From assembly GCA_903856995.1 (NCBI GenBank), contig CAIODK010000042.1:10598-74597 (forward strand): 64,000 nt of DNA, given 5' to 3'. Under the pieces are notes generated by a model. That model was not told the DNA's origin. It saw only the letters and a list, made by a program, of their open reading frames with translations, and made no database searches. Positions 51,046 to 59,485 of the stretch are shown here, one piece after another. This DNA is from an uncultured Burkholderiales bacterium. GTDB lineage: Bacteria; Pseudomonadota; Gammaproteobacteria; Burkholderiales; Burkholderiaceae_C. How positions within the stretch are numbered: position 1 is the stretch's first letter; each line of letters opens with the position of its first letter. The translations under genes and the position numbers were made by a program.

Positions 51046-52482
51046 TCACTTGAAATACATATCTTGTACATCACCCGCCGCTGGTGCTGTACCTTTATCC
51101 AACAATTGCCGATTTTTGTCTAGTCGTTTGAGGTCATATAAGTAGTTCACCATCAAACCGTGGGACTGCTTAATGCCTTTATTAGAAGGGTCGGCAAACC
51201 AGTTGATGCGCTCAATGCACGCCCCATTACCCAAATGAAAACGGGCCACGGGGTCAAGCACTTGATCACCTTGTTTGGCTTGGCCCAAATAATGCGCGCC
51301 CGCCCGCGTCAGAAATTGACGTAAGGGTGATTTTTCAGACAGAACCTCAAGCACTTGAGCTTGTTCAATCGCCGCCATCACATGGGAAGCAGAAGGCGGC
51401 TCGAAGCTGATTTCTCGCCCCAAGGCAGACAACTCTTTGTCACTGAGTTTGCTTAACAACTCTTCTACATTTTTGGAGAGCCAAGAGCGCAATCCAGGGA
51501 TGGGCGACAAGGTGGCGAAGGTTTTTAGTTTGGGAAACTCTCCACGCAAGGTTTCGACCACGCGTTTGATGAGCGAATCACCAAAGCTCACGCCCTTCAA
51601 ACCAGTCTGCGTGTTGTTGATGGAATAAAAAATAGCCACCGTTGACTTTTGCAAATCTTCAGGCGCTGCCAACTCGTCCAGTAGCGGCATGATGTTGTCC
51701 GCCATCTCATGGAGCAGGGCAACCTCCACATAAATCAAAGGATCGTTTGGCAAGCTGGAATGAAAGAAACCATAGCAGCGGCGATCACTGTCCAACCGGT
51801 TTTTCAAATCAGCCCAGCTGCGAATATCGTGGACCGCCTCGTATTTGATGAGTTTTTCAATCAAGGATGCGGGTGAATCCCAACTGATGCCTCGCAACTC
51901 CAAGAAAGCCACATCAAACCAAGTCGAGAACAGATTCTCCAGCTCCGCGTCCAACGCCAATAGGCGTTTGTTGCCTTTGAGGTATGGCAACAGCTCGGCA
52001 CGCAAGTCAACCAAAAAACGCATACCTCCAGTTGATGCGGCAAAGCGTTGTAACAAGCGGGTGCGTGGCGACACCAAGGCGCGACGCAAGCGGATTTCAG
52101 CAGTACCTTCATCCACAGTTCCCAAGGCAGCGTCATAGCCATCACGCGCCGCACGCACCTTGACCGCATCGGGGGCGAACTGCTCACTGATCAAGAGCCA
52201 CACATCTTGCCGTTCGTCGATTCCGGCTTTCCCGTACCAATCGGCCAAGGCTTTGGCGCGCCGACCGCCCTCGACTTCACTCACGCGTGGATCGACGATG
52301 GCCTGAAGCGAAGTGAGGGTTCGACGCAGCGTGCGCGGTGACAGCGCCTCTTTTTGCTGACGAAGGGTGGCATCCAAGCGTTCGCGAGACGATCGGATTT
52401 CCGGCTTAGGCGCTTCAACCGCCGCAGGTGCTGAGTTGCGCAGCAAATTGAGTTTGCTACTGAGCCAATTTGTGGCATTCAT
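51046..52482 (-). CDS. matA: malonyl-CoA decarboxylase
   Basis: A 478-residue protein of the malonyl-CoA decarboxylase family. The helical N-terminal half contains LRRTLTSLQAIVDPRVSEVE. The catalytic half has LIEKLIKYEAVHDIRSWADL, FFHSSLPNDPLIYVEVALL (Ser/Glu/His site region), STVAIFYSINNTQTGLKGVSF and the C-terminal ARFHLGNGACIERINWFADPSNKG. It converts malonyl-CoA to acetyl-CoA and CO2. It lies 19 bases after the GntR regulator gene and 37 bases before the Bug receptor gene, in a malonate operon. Confidence 0.93.
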   Translation of the reverse strand: MNATNWLSSKLNLLRNSAPAAVEAPKPEIRSSRERLDATLRQQKEALSPRTLRRTLTSLQAIVDPRVSEVEGGRRAKALADWYGKAGIDERQDVWLLISEQFAPDAVKVRAARDGYDAALGTVDEGTAEIRLRRALVSPRTRLLQRFAASTGGMRFLVDLRAELLPYLKGNKRLLALDAELENLFSTWFDVAFLELRGISWDSPASLIEKLIKYEAVHDIRSWADLKNRLDSDRRCYGFFHSSLPNDPLIYVEVALLHEMADNIMPLLDELAAPEDLQKSTVAIFYSINNTQTGLKGVSFGDSLIKRVVETLRGEFPKLKTFATLSPIPGLRSWLSKNVEELLSKLSDKELSALGREISFEPPSASHVMAAIEQAQVLEVLSEKSPLRQFLTRAGAHYLGQAKQGDQVLDPVARFHLGNGACIERINWFADPSNKGIKQSHGLMVNYLYDLKRLDKNRQLLDKGTAPAAGDVQDMYFK

Positions 52483-52501
52483 CCTATTGCTCTTTCTGGC
52501 A

Positions 52502-53170
52502 TTACGCCGTCAACACACTGCGTTGCGCAGAAGCCAGCTCTCGCAAGGCTTGGCGCTGCTGCAGCAAATGATTTCGCATGGCCTGTTCAGCCGCTCCGGC
52601 GTCACCCGCTTTGAGCGCGGCGAAAACGGCTAAATGTTCCTTCAAACTTTGCTGCAACCGTCCTGGCGCATGGAGCTGCTGCAAGCGAGCAAGCTTCAAA
52701 ATCTTGCGTAAATCAGAAATCGATTGCGCCAGCCATTTGTTGTTGGCCAATTGAATGATGGCTTCGTGGATGGCAAAGTTGGTATCGTAGTAATCGTTGA
52801 TGCGGCCTGCATCGGCATGCTGCTGCAGGCGCTGATGCAAGAGCTCCAAGGTTTGGACATCGGCGATGTTTGCGCGTTGGGTCGCATCAAATGCACAACG
52901 ACCTTCTAGCAGGGCAATGACAGGAAAAATGTCGTCCAAGTCTTGCTCTGTTACCTCGTTCACGAAGCAACCTCGGCGAGGCTCATGTCGCAACAAGCCC
53001 TCCGCCGTGAGCACCTTTAAGGCCTCACGCAATGGCGTGCGAGAGATGGACCAGAGTTCACACAATGTCACTTCATCAATGAAATTTCCGGGCCGAAGTT
53101 GCCCATCAAAAATGTAAGCGCGCAGCTGTGAGGCAACGTCATCATGCAAGGAGCTGGGGGTAGCGCGCAT
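52502..53170 (-). CDS. GntR-family (FCD) regulator of the malonate operon
   Basis: A 222-residue regulator from the ATG at 53170; a longer frame to 53230 would cross the operator palindrome. The winged helix (about 5-75) contains LCELWSISRTPLREALKVLTAEGLL, and the FCD domain fills about 85-215. It is first of the malonate unit, with a perfect palindrome 29 bases upstream, which suggests autoregulation. In rhizobia the equivalent GntR protein is MatR; identity with it is inferred from context. Confidence 0.87.
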   Translation of the reverse strand: MRATPSSLHDDVASQLRAYIFDGQLRPGNFIDEVTLCELWSISRTPLREALKVLTAEGLLRHEPRRGCFVNEVTEQDLDDIFPVIALLEGRCAFDATQRANIADVQTLELLHQRLQQHADAGRINDYYDTNFAIHEAIIQLANNKWLAQSISDLRKILKLARLQQLHAPGRLQQSLKEHLAVFAALKAGDAGAAEQAMRNHLLQQRQALRELASAQRSVLTA

Positions 53171-53198
53171 CGTGGGTAAAGGTGCAGTTGAAGTTCTG

Positions 53199-53214
53199 TA
53201 ATTACACGTAATTA
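53199..53214. promoter_or_regulatory. perfect palindrome, candidate GntR operator of the malonate operon
   Basis: TAATTAC-AC-GTAATTA is a perfect 7-2-7 palindrome, 29 bases before the GntR gene start and the only evident one in this 117-base gap. It fits the size of a FadR-type dimer site. Control of the whole operon by it is inferred. Confidence 0.6.
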
Positions 53215-53287
53215 TGGAAGACAATGACAAAAAAATACACCCTGATTTGCAGGGGTTTTCCCTGAAGGGAACGCTAACGCGGGAAAA

Positions 53288-54103
53288 TCAAAGGGTGGCT
53301 GGGCTGCGCGTAGCGCGGAGCCACAGAGCCAGACCCACCAGCACCATAGGCACGCACAGCCATTGGCCCATGCTCATGCCCAGCGCCAACAAACCTAGGT
53401 GCGCATCAGGCTCGCGAAAGTATTCGGCCATGAAGCGTAAGCTGCCGTACCCAATCATGAACACGCCAGAGACAGCGCCGACGGCACGTGGTTTGCGGGC
53501 GTAGAACCACAACACCACAAATAACAAAATACCCTCACCCAAGAACTGATACACCTGAGAGGGGTGACGCGGGATCAAGCTGCCACTTTGAGGAAACGCC
53601 ATCGCCCAAGGCAATGTAGGGTCAGCAGCCCGCCCCCACAACTCACCATTGATGAAATTACCCACACGTCCAGCGGCCAAACCGGTTGGTACACAAGGCG
53701 CAATGAAGTCCGTCACCCATAGCCAAGCGCGGTGGCGTTGCCAAGCAAACCCAGCGGTGGCTACAAACACACCCAGCATGCCACCATGAAAGCTCATGCC
53801 GCCTTGCCACACCGCAAGCACTTCGAGTGGGTGCTCAAGGTAGTAGCCCGGGTTGTAAAACAAACAATAGCCAATGCGGCCACCCAAGATCACGCCCATC
53901 ACTCCGTAAAACAAGATATCTTCTATGTCTTGTTTGGACCAAGTGCCCAAAGCTACTTGGGCGGCATAAGGCTCATGCTTCAAGCGCAAGCGGGCCAAAC
54001 CCACAAACAGGGCAAATGCAGCCAGATAAGTCAAGCCATACCAGTGGATGGCCAAAGGACCCAACTGCAAAGCGATGGGGTCAATTTGGGGATGGAGCAG
54101 CAC
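53288..54103 (-). CDS. lgt: prolipoprotein diacylglyceryl transferase
   Basis: An inner-membrane enzyme of about 271 residues that moves diacylglycerol onto the lipobox cysteine of prolipoproteins. It has about seven hydrophobic helices, with LGPLAIHWYGLTYLAAFALF, GGRIGYCLFYN and the Lgt signature GRVGNFINGELWGR. The GTG at 54103 gives the family-like start MLLHPQIDP. A TTG at 54124 overlapping the ilvD stop is the alternative. It is probably cotranscribed after ilvD. Confidence 0.93.
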   Translation of the reverse strand: MLLHPQIDPIALQLGPLAIHWYGLTYLAAFALFVGLARLRLKHEPYAAQVALGTWSKQDIEDILFYGVMGVILGGRIGYCLFYNPGYYLEHPLEVLAVWQGGMSFHGGMLGVFVATAGFAWQRHRAWLWVTDFIAPCVPTGLAAGRVGNFINGELWGRAADPTLPWAMAFPQSGSLIPRHPSQVYQFLGEGILLFVVLWFYARKPRAVGAVSGVFMIGYGSLRFMAEYFREPDAHLGLLALGMSMGQWLCVPMVLVGLALWLRATRSPATL

Positions 54104-54120
54104 AGCGTTTAACGGCAGGT

Positions 54121-55980
54121 TCAATCGCCCAACAGCGACAGGTCGCGCACAGCACCTTTGTCAGCCGAGGTGGCCAGCAAAGCGTAGGCCTTGAGCGCAG
54201 CCGATACTTTGCGAGGACGGGGCAGAACGGGCTTCCAACCCAGCTTGTCTTGCTCGACGCGGCGTTTGCCCATTTCTTCATCGCTGACCAACAGATTGAT
54301 CGTACGGTTAAGGATGTCAATGCGAATACGGTCACCGTTGCGAACCAAGCCAATGGCACCACCTGCCGCCGCTTCCGGCGAGCAGTGTCCGATAGACAAG
54401 CCAGAAGTACCACCAGAGAAACGTCCATCGGTCAACAAAGCGCACGCCTTGCCTAACCCTTTGGACTTGATGTAGCTGGTGGGGTACAGCATTTCTTGCA
54501 TGCCGGGACCCCCCTTGGGGCCTTCGTAACGCACCACCACAATGTCGCCCGCTTTGACTTGATCGTCCAAAATGTTCGCAACCGCTTCGTCTTGCGACTC
54601 CACCACGTGGGCGGGGCCTTCAAACACGAGCAAACTGTCGTCTACGCCAGCCGTTTTGACCACACATCCGTCGAGCGCAATGTTGCCGCGCAACACAGCC
54701 AAACCGCCCTGTTGGCTGAATGCATGCTCGACCGAGCGGATACAGCCTTCGGCGCGATCGGTATCAAGGCTAGGCCAGCGCGTGTTTTGGCTGAATGCCA
54801 CTTGCGTGGGAATGCCAGCGGGGCCAGCCATGTAGAACTTCTTCACGGCTTCCGATGGGTTGCGTGCGATGTCCCAATCGTCCAAAACCTCTTTCATGGT
54901 CTTGCCCAAAACGGTGCCCACATCGGTGTGCAACCTGCCTGCGCGATCCAACTCACCCAAGATTCCCATGATGCCGCCCGCGCGGTGCACATCTTCGATG
55001 TGGTACTTGTTGGTGTTGGGTGCAACCTTGCACAATTGAGGCACGATTTTTGACATGCGGTCAATGTCGGCCATGGTGAATTCGATCTCGGCTTCTTGGG
55101 CAATCGCCAAAATGTGCAAGATGGTGTTGGTTGAACCACCCATGGCGATGTCCAGCGCAATCGCGTTTTCAAACGCTTTGAAGCCCATTGAGCGCGGCAA
55201 CACCGACACATCGTCTTGCTCGTAATAGCGTTTGCACAAGTCAACAATCGTGCGGCCTGCTTGCTTGAATAATTCTTCACGGTCCGCATGCGTCGCCAAC
55301 ACGGTGCCGTTGCCTGGTAGGGCCAAGCCCAACGCTTCGGCCAAGCAGTTCATGGAGTTGGCCGTGAACATGCCCGAACAAGAGCCGCAGGTGGGGCAAG
55401 CCGAGCGTTCGACTTCAGCTAAATCGGCGTCTGACACCTTGTCGTCGGCAGCCATGACCATGGCGTCGATCAAATCAAGCTTCTTGAACTCCATGACTTG
55501 CGTCTGCGGATTGGCCAAGCGAACCTTGCCAGCCTCCATCGGGCCGCCCGAGACAAAGATGACGGGAATGTTCAGGCGCATGGCGGCCATCAACATGCCG
55601 GGGGTGATCTTGTCGCAGTTAGAGATGCAAACAATCGCATCGGCACAGTGGGCGTTGACCATGTACTCCACCGAATCCGCAATGATGTCGCGGCTAGGCA
55701 GCGAGTACAACATGCCGTCGTGCCCCATGGCGATGCCGTCATCCACGGCGATGGTGTTGAACTCTTTGGCTACACCACCGGCAGCCTCAATCTCACGCGC
55801 CACCAACTGCCCCAAGTCTTTCAGGTGAACGTGACCCGGCACGAACTGGGTGAAAGAGTTGGCGATGGCGATGATCGGTTTGCTGAAGTCATCGTCCTTC
55901 ATGCCCGTGGCGCGCCACAGGGAACGGGCACCCGCCATGTTGCGGCCAGCGGTGGAGGTCTTGGAACGGTAAGCAGGCAT
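54121..55980 (-). CDS. ilvD: dihydroxy-acid dehydratase
   Basis: A 619-residue enzyme from the ATG at 55980 (GGAG 8 bases upstream); an upstream frame to 56097 lies in the promoter. It dehydrates dihydroxy-acids in valine and isoleucine synthesis. Cysteines for the iron-sulfur cluster are in CISNCDKITPGM and CPTCGSCSGMFTANSMNCL. Mg2+ and active-site segments include AVDDGIAMGHDGM and DGRFSGGTSGLSIGH. The length fits the E. coli-type (4Fe-4S) group. Confidence 0.96.
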   Translation of the reverse strand: MPAYRSKTSTAGRNMAGARSLWRATGMKDDDFSKPIIAIANSFTQFVPGHVHLKDLGQLVAREIEAAGGVAKEFNTIAVDDGIAMGHDGMLYSLPSRDIIADSVEYMVNAHCADAIVCISNCDKITPGMLMAAMRLNIPVIFVSGGPMEAGKVRLANPQTQVMEFKKLDLIDAMVMAADDKVSDADLAEVERSACPTCGSCSGMFTANSMNCLAEALGLALPGNGTVLATHADREELFKQAGRTIVDLCKRYYEQDDVSVLPRSMGFKAFENAIALDIAMGGSTNTILHILAIAQEAEIEFTMADIDRMSKIVPQLCKVAPNTNKYHIEDVHRAGGIMGILGELDRAGRLHTDVGTVLGKTMKEVLDDWDIARNPSEAVKKFYMAGPAGIPTQVAFSQNTRWPSLDTDRAEGCIRSVEHAFSQQGGLAVLRGNIALDGCVVKTAGVDDSLLVFEGPAHVVESQDEAVANILDDQVKAGDIVVVRYEGPKGGPGMQEMLYPTSYIKSKGLGKACALLTDGRFSGGTSGLSIGHCSPEAAAGGAIGLVRNGDRIRIDILNRTINLLVSDEEMGKRRVEQDKLGWKPVLPRPRKVSAALKAYALLATSADKGAVRDLSLLGD

Positions 55981-56158
55981 GAGAAGGGCTCCGGTCAGAA
56001 AAGCATCAATAAAATCTTGTGAGATTATCGCCCACACATCTCGGCCCCCGTCTCCCAAAGTTCTAATCTGCGACGCCGAGCAGGGGCAAATTCGCACGGG
56101 CAGAAGGCGCTATAAACTGGCTCACACTCACAACTTTGCACACATCAGAGGCTAGGAC

Positions 56159-56470
56159 ATGAAAAAAATCATTTTTACTTCGCTCGCGTTCGCTGTCGCC
56201 TCCGTGTCTTCCCCTGCTTGGGCGGACCAAGCCTTGGCCACCTCCAAAAACTGCATGGCTTGCCACACGTTGGATCGGAAAATCGTCGGCCCCGCCTACA
56301 AAGACGTGGCGGCCAAATACGCAGGAGACAAGTCTGCGGTTGACACACTGGCTACCAAAATTCAAAAAGGTGGGTCAGGTGTTTGGGGGCCTGTGCCCAT
56401 GCCTGCCAATATGCAAGTCAATGACGTTGAGGCCAAAAAATTGGCCGCTTGGATCTTGGGCATTAAATAA
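56159..56470 (+). CDS. class I cytochrome c (c551/c552-like)
   Basis: A 103-residue periplasmic electron carrier. The signal peptide covers residues 1-22 (cleaved near AWA-D). The heme site is C32-M-A-C35-H36, and the sixth ligand is probably Met81 in WGPVPMPANM. The rest (IVGPAYKDVAAKYAG, LAAWILGIK) is the usual small cytochrome c8 pattern. It is monocistronic and followed by a weak hairpin. Confidence 0.93.
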   Translation: MKKIIFTSLAFAVASVSSPAWADQALATSKNCMACHTLDRKIVGPAYKDVAAKYAGDKSAVDTLATKIQKGGSGVWGPVPMPANMQVNDVEAKKLAAWILGIK

Positions 56471-56506
56471 AGCCCCACCGCATGCAAGCATCCTGACAGG
56501 GGCTTT
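56469..56506 (+). terminator. weak hairpin after the cytochrome c gene
   Basis: AAAGCCCC and GGGGCTTT can pair around a 22-base loop at the end of the cytochrome c gene. Only three T follow, so termination may be partial. Confidence 0.45.
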
Positions 56507-56559
56507 GGGTAAACTCTCACGCTGTTTTACCTCTTCTGGCTTTTTTCAGGACTCCACAC

Positions 56560-58110
56560 ATGACCACGATTCGCCAAAACGACCTGATTGAATCGGTCGC
56601 CGCCGCACTGCAGTACATCAGTTACTACCACCCTGCTGATTTCATCTCGCACCTGGCCAGCGCCTACCAACGCGAACAAAGCCCTGCGGCCAAAGACGCC
56701 ATCGCACAAATCTTGACCAACAGCAAAATGAGTGCCTTCGGTCACCGCCCTATTTGCCAAGATACCGGCATCGTCAACGTGTTCCTGAAAATTGGTATGG
56801 ATGTGCGCTGGGAAGGCTTCACCGGCGGCTTAGAGGACGCCATCAACGAGGGCGTTCGCCGTGGCTACAACCACGCCGACAACATGCTTCGCGCCTCTGT
56901 GGTCGATGACCCACAGTTCGCCCGTAAAAACACAAAAGACAACACACCCGCCGTGATCTTCACCCAGATCGTGCCGGGCAACAAAGTCGACATCACGGTT
57001 GCAGCCAAAGGTGGCGGCAGTGAAAACAAGTCGAAGATGTACATGCTCAACCCGAGCGATAACGTGGTGGATTGGGTCCTCAAAACCGTACCCACGATGG
57101 GCGCTGGCTGGTGCCCTCCAGGCATGTTGGGCATTGGCATTGGCGGCACGGCTGAAAAAGCTGTACTCATGGCCAAAGAAAGCTTGATGGACGACTTGGA
57201 CATGTACCAATTGCTGGAGAAATCAAGCAAGGGCGACACCCTAACCCAAGTCGAAGACTTGCGCTTGGAGCTGTATCACAAGGTCAACGCTTTGGGCATT
57301 GGCGCACAAGGCTTGGGCGGCTTGACCACCGTGCTCGACGTTAAGATCAAGATGTACCCGACGCACGCGGCCAGCAAGCCGATTGCGATGATCCCGAACT
57401 GCGCAGCAACCCGCCACGCTCACTTTGTGATGGACGGCTCAGGCCCTGTCTTCTTAGAAGCCCCTTCGCTAGACCTGTGGCCCGACGTGAACTGGGCCCC
57501 CGATACCCAAAAGAGCAAGCGTGTGGACTTGAACACCTTAACCAAGGAAGAAGTCGCCAGTTGGACGCCCGGTCAAACCATCTTGCTCAACGGCAAGATG
57601 CTCACAGGCCGTGATGCGGCGCACAAGCGCATTCAAGACATGCTGGCCAAAGGCGAAAAGTTGCCTGTGGACTTCACTAACCGCGTGATTTACTACGTGG
57701 GCCCTGTCGACCCCGTAGGCGACGAGGTGGTGGGCCCTGCAGGCCCTACCACTGCCACCCGCATGGACAAGTTCACCGAGATGATGTTGGCCCAAACAGG
57801 TTTGATCTCAATGGTAGGTAAAGCTGAGCGCGGCCCCACCGCCATTGAAGCCATCAAGAAACACAAATCAGCCTACCTCATGGCCGTGGGAGGCGCTGCC
57901 TACCTAGTGTCCAAAGCCATTAAGCACGCCAAAGTCGTGGGCTTTGCTGACTTAGGCATGGAAGCTATTTATGAGTTTGATGTGGTCGACATGCCCGTGA
58001 CCGTGGCGGTGGATTCAGGCGGCACCAGCGCGCACATCACTGGACCTGCTGAGTGGCAAAAACGTATAGCCACCGGTGAATTCAAAGGAATTGACATCAA
58101 GTCAAACTAA
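56560..58110 (+). CDS. fumA: fumarate hydratase class I
   Basis: A 516-residue iron-sulfur fumarase that interconverts fumarate and malate in the TCA cycle. The N-terminal domain has GHRPICQDTGIVNVFLKIG (a cluster cysteine), AAKGGGSENKSKMYML and PPGMLGIGIGGTAEKAVLMA. The C-terminal swivel domain has GRDAAHKRI and TATRMDKFTEMML. Length and order match class I single-chain enzymes. A strong terminator follows. Confidence 0.94.
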   Translation: MTTIRQNDLIESVAAALQYISYYHPADFISHLASAYQREQSPAAKDAIAQILTNSKMSAFGHRPICQDTGIVNVFLKIGMDVRWEGFTGGLEDAINEGVRRGYNHADNMLRASVVDDPQFARKNTKDNTPAVIFTQIVPGNKVDITVAAKGGGSENKSKMYMLNPSDNVVDWVLKTVPTMGAGWCPPGMLGIGIGGTAEKAVLMAKESLMDDLDMYQLLEKSSKGDTLTQVEDLRLELYHKVNALGIGAQGLGGLTTVLDVKIKMYPTHAASKPIAMIPNCAATRHAHFVMDGSGPVFLEAPSLDLWPDVNWAPDTQKSKRVDLNTLTKEEVASWTPGQTILLNGKMLTGRDAAHKRIQDMLAKGEKLPVDFTNRVIYYVGPVDPVGDEVVGPAGPTTATRMDKFTEMMLAQTGLISMVGKAERGPTAIEAIKKHKSAYLMAVGGAAYLVSKAIKHAKVVGFADLGMEAIYEFDVVDMPVTVAVDSGGTSAHITGPAEWQKRIATGEFKGIDIKSN

Positions 58111-58120
58111 GTTTTCATAC

Positions 58121-58157
58121 AAAAAAACCGGCCCTCTTTGCAGAGGCCGGTTTTTTT
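58121..58157. terminator. bidirectional terminator after fumA
   Basis: ACCGGCCCTCT and AGAGGCCGGT pair with one bulged C, between seven A and seven T. It lies between fumA (plus) and the convergent hypothetical gene (minus) and should work both ways. Confidence 0.9.
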
Positions 58158-58177
58158 ATGTCTTGCACGTAGAGGGC

Positions 58178-58807
58178 TTAGTGCAAGTGTCGTGGCTTGC
58201 GGCCACCATGGCCGCCACCACCGTGACCACTGCTTGGACCGCGTGGAGGACGACCTAGATCCAGTGAATTGACCAAATTATCAAAGCGTTCAGAAAACAA
58301 CTTGTCTATTTCGTTCACCACACCGCCCAACTCGGCCCCGTCAAAATGACGTTCCATCAAATGGATCACATCGTTGACCAACATGTCACGCTGGGCTTGC
58401 ATGATGTCTGCAGGCGTGGGGCCCACAAACAGCATCACAAAATCATCACGTGAATCTTGACCACGCGCTTCGTCTTCATCGTCGAAGTCATTGTCATAGA
58501 AGGTGACTTCAATGGGGGCGCCAGCAACAGTGAGCTCATTCAAGCTCATGCACATTTCATCCAAACTTTGGCGGAAATCGTCATCACCAGGTACCGTCCA
58601 ACACATCTGCAAGGTGTGTTCTTCGGGGTTGAAGCGAATACCCGGCTCTTCGGGGTAGGAGCTGGCGGCACCGTCTTCAAGCGAGGCAGCGCCGGCATAT
58701 TGCCATAAAGGGCGCAAAGCGTCTTGCAACTGATCCAAGCCAACTTCTGACTGCAATGGAACCAGCCCATGCACATGAATTTCGTACGCGGCGTTGTAGC
58801 GTGCCAT
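58178..58807 (-). CDS. hypothetical protein with Gly/His-rich tail
   Basis: A 209-residue soluble protein. The N-terminal strand YNAAYEIHVHGLVPLQSEVG resembles a ferredoxin-like repeat start. An acidic stretch DNDFDDEDEARGQDSRDDF lies near 105-125. The C-terminus is GPSSGHGGGGHGGRKPRHLH, which could bind metal ions or nucleic acid. The family is not recognised. A GGAG 8 bases before the ATG supports expression. It lies between the fumA terminator and tRNA-Leu. Confidence 0.7.
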   Translation of the reverse strand: MARYNAAYEIHVHGLVPLQSEVGLDQLQDALRPLWQYAGAASLEDGAASSYPEEPGIRFNPEEHTLQMCWTVPGDDDFRQSLDEMCMSLNELTVAGAPIEVTFYDNDFDDEDEARGQDSRDDFVMLFVGPTPADIMQAQRDMLVNDVIHLMERHFDGAELGGVVNEIDKLFSERFDNLVNSLDLGRPPRGPSSGHGGGGHGGRKPRHLH

Positions 58808-58836
58808 GAAGAAACTCCTTCAAATGTGCGTTTAAA

Positions 58837-58926
58837 TGGTGCCCGAGACCGGAATCGAACCGGTACGCCCCTTACGGAAGCGAGAGATTTTAAGTCTCTT
58901 GTGTCTACCAATTTCACCACTCGGGC
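58837..58926 (-). tRNA. tRNA-Leu (anticodon TAA)
   Basis: On the minus strand the acceptor arms GCCCGAG and CTCGGGC pair, and the D arm is TGGTGAAATTGGTAGACA. The anticodon loop is CTTAAAA between GAGA/TCTC stems, a class II variable arm follows (CGCTTCCGTAAGGGGCG region), and the T loop is GGTTCGATTCC. CCA is encoded. The long variable arm and UAA anticodon identify leucine. Confidence 0.97.
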
Positions 58927-59078
58927 AGTGTCTTTGTTTGCGTTTATTTTACGTCAGCCACCTGAGAGACTGGACAAACACCTCGTCGATTTCCGATATT
59001 TTTAGTCTATATTTGCGCTGGAAGTTTTTAAGCAAGGCTTAAAGCCATCAACCATTGAATCCATTAAGGAGACTATTC

Positions 59079-59462
59079 ATGACGCAACGTGCCACCCACC
59101 ATTTTTTACTGGCTTCCCTCCTCGGCCTGTGCCTCAGCATGGCTCACGCTGCAGACAAAAAAGAAACGGCAGACCCTGCGGTGAAAAAGTCAGACGCGGG
59201 GATTTGTCATGACAAGACCAGCACTTCATTTGGTAACACCAAGAAGTTCACAGGCTTTGCGTCCATGGATGAATGCGTGAAAAGCGGCGGCCGCGCCGCA
59301 GCTGGACAACCCGCAGCCGCAACTGAGGCCATCGTCAAGAAGTCTGACTCTGGCATTTGCCACGACAAGAACAGCGCCAGTTACGAACGTACCAAAAAGT
59401 TCACTGAATTCAAAGCCTTGGACGAGTGCGTCAAGAGCGGCGGCACACTGCCTAAAAAGTAA
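59079..59462 (+). CDS. secreted twin-repeat cysteine protein
   Basis: A 127-residue protein from the ATG at 59079 (AAGGAG 8 bases upstream). The signal peptide spans residues 1-25 (cleaved near AHA-A). Two copies of a 38-residue unit lie at 35-72 and 86-123: VKKSD-x-GICHDK...TKKFT-x-F...DECVKSGG. Each holds two cysteines (43/66 and 94/117), likely one disulfide per repeat. Similar units occur beside nuclease domains in other proteins, but here they stand alone. The function is unknown. Confidence 0.8.
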   Translation: MTQRATHHFLLASLLGLCLSMAHAADKKETADPAVKKSDAGICHDKTSTSFGNTKKFTGFASMDECVKSGGRAAAGQPAAATEAIVKKSDSGICHDKNSASYERTKKFTEFKALDECVKSGGTLPKK

Positions 59463-59485
59463 GCCTGCTGAGCGCAGCGCAGGGA

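Noticed and set aside
55981..56097. 39-codon extension of ilvD
   Set aside because: ATG at 55980 has a good ribosome site and gives the standard MPAYRSKTSTAGRNMAG start.
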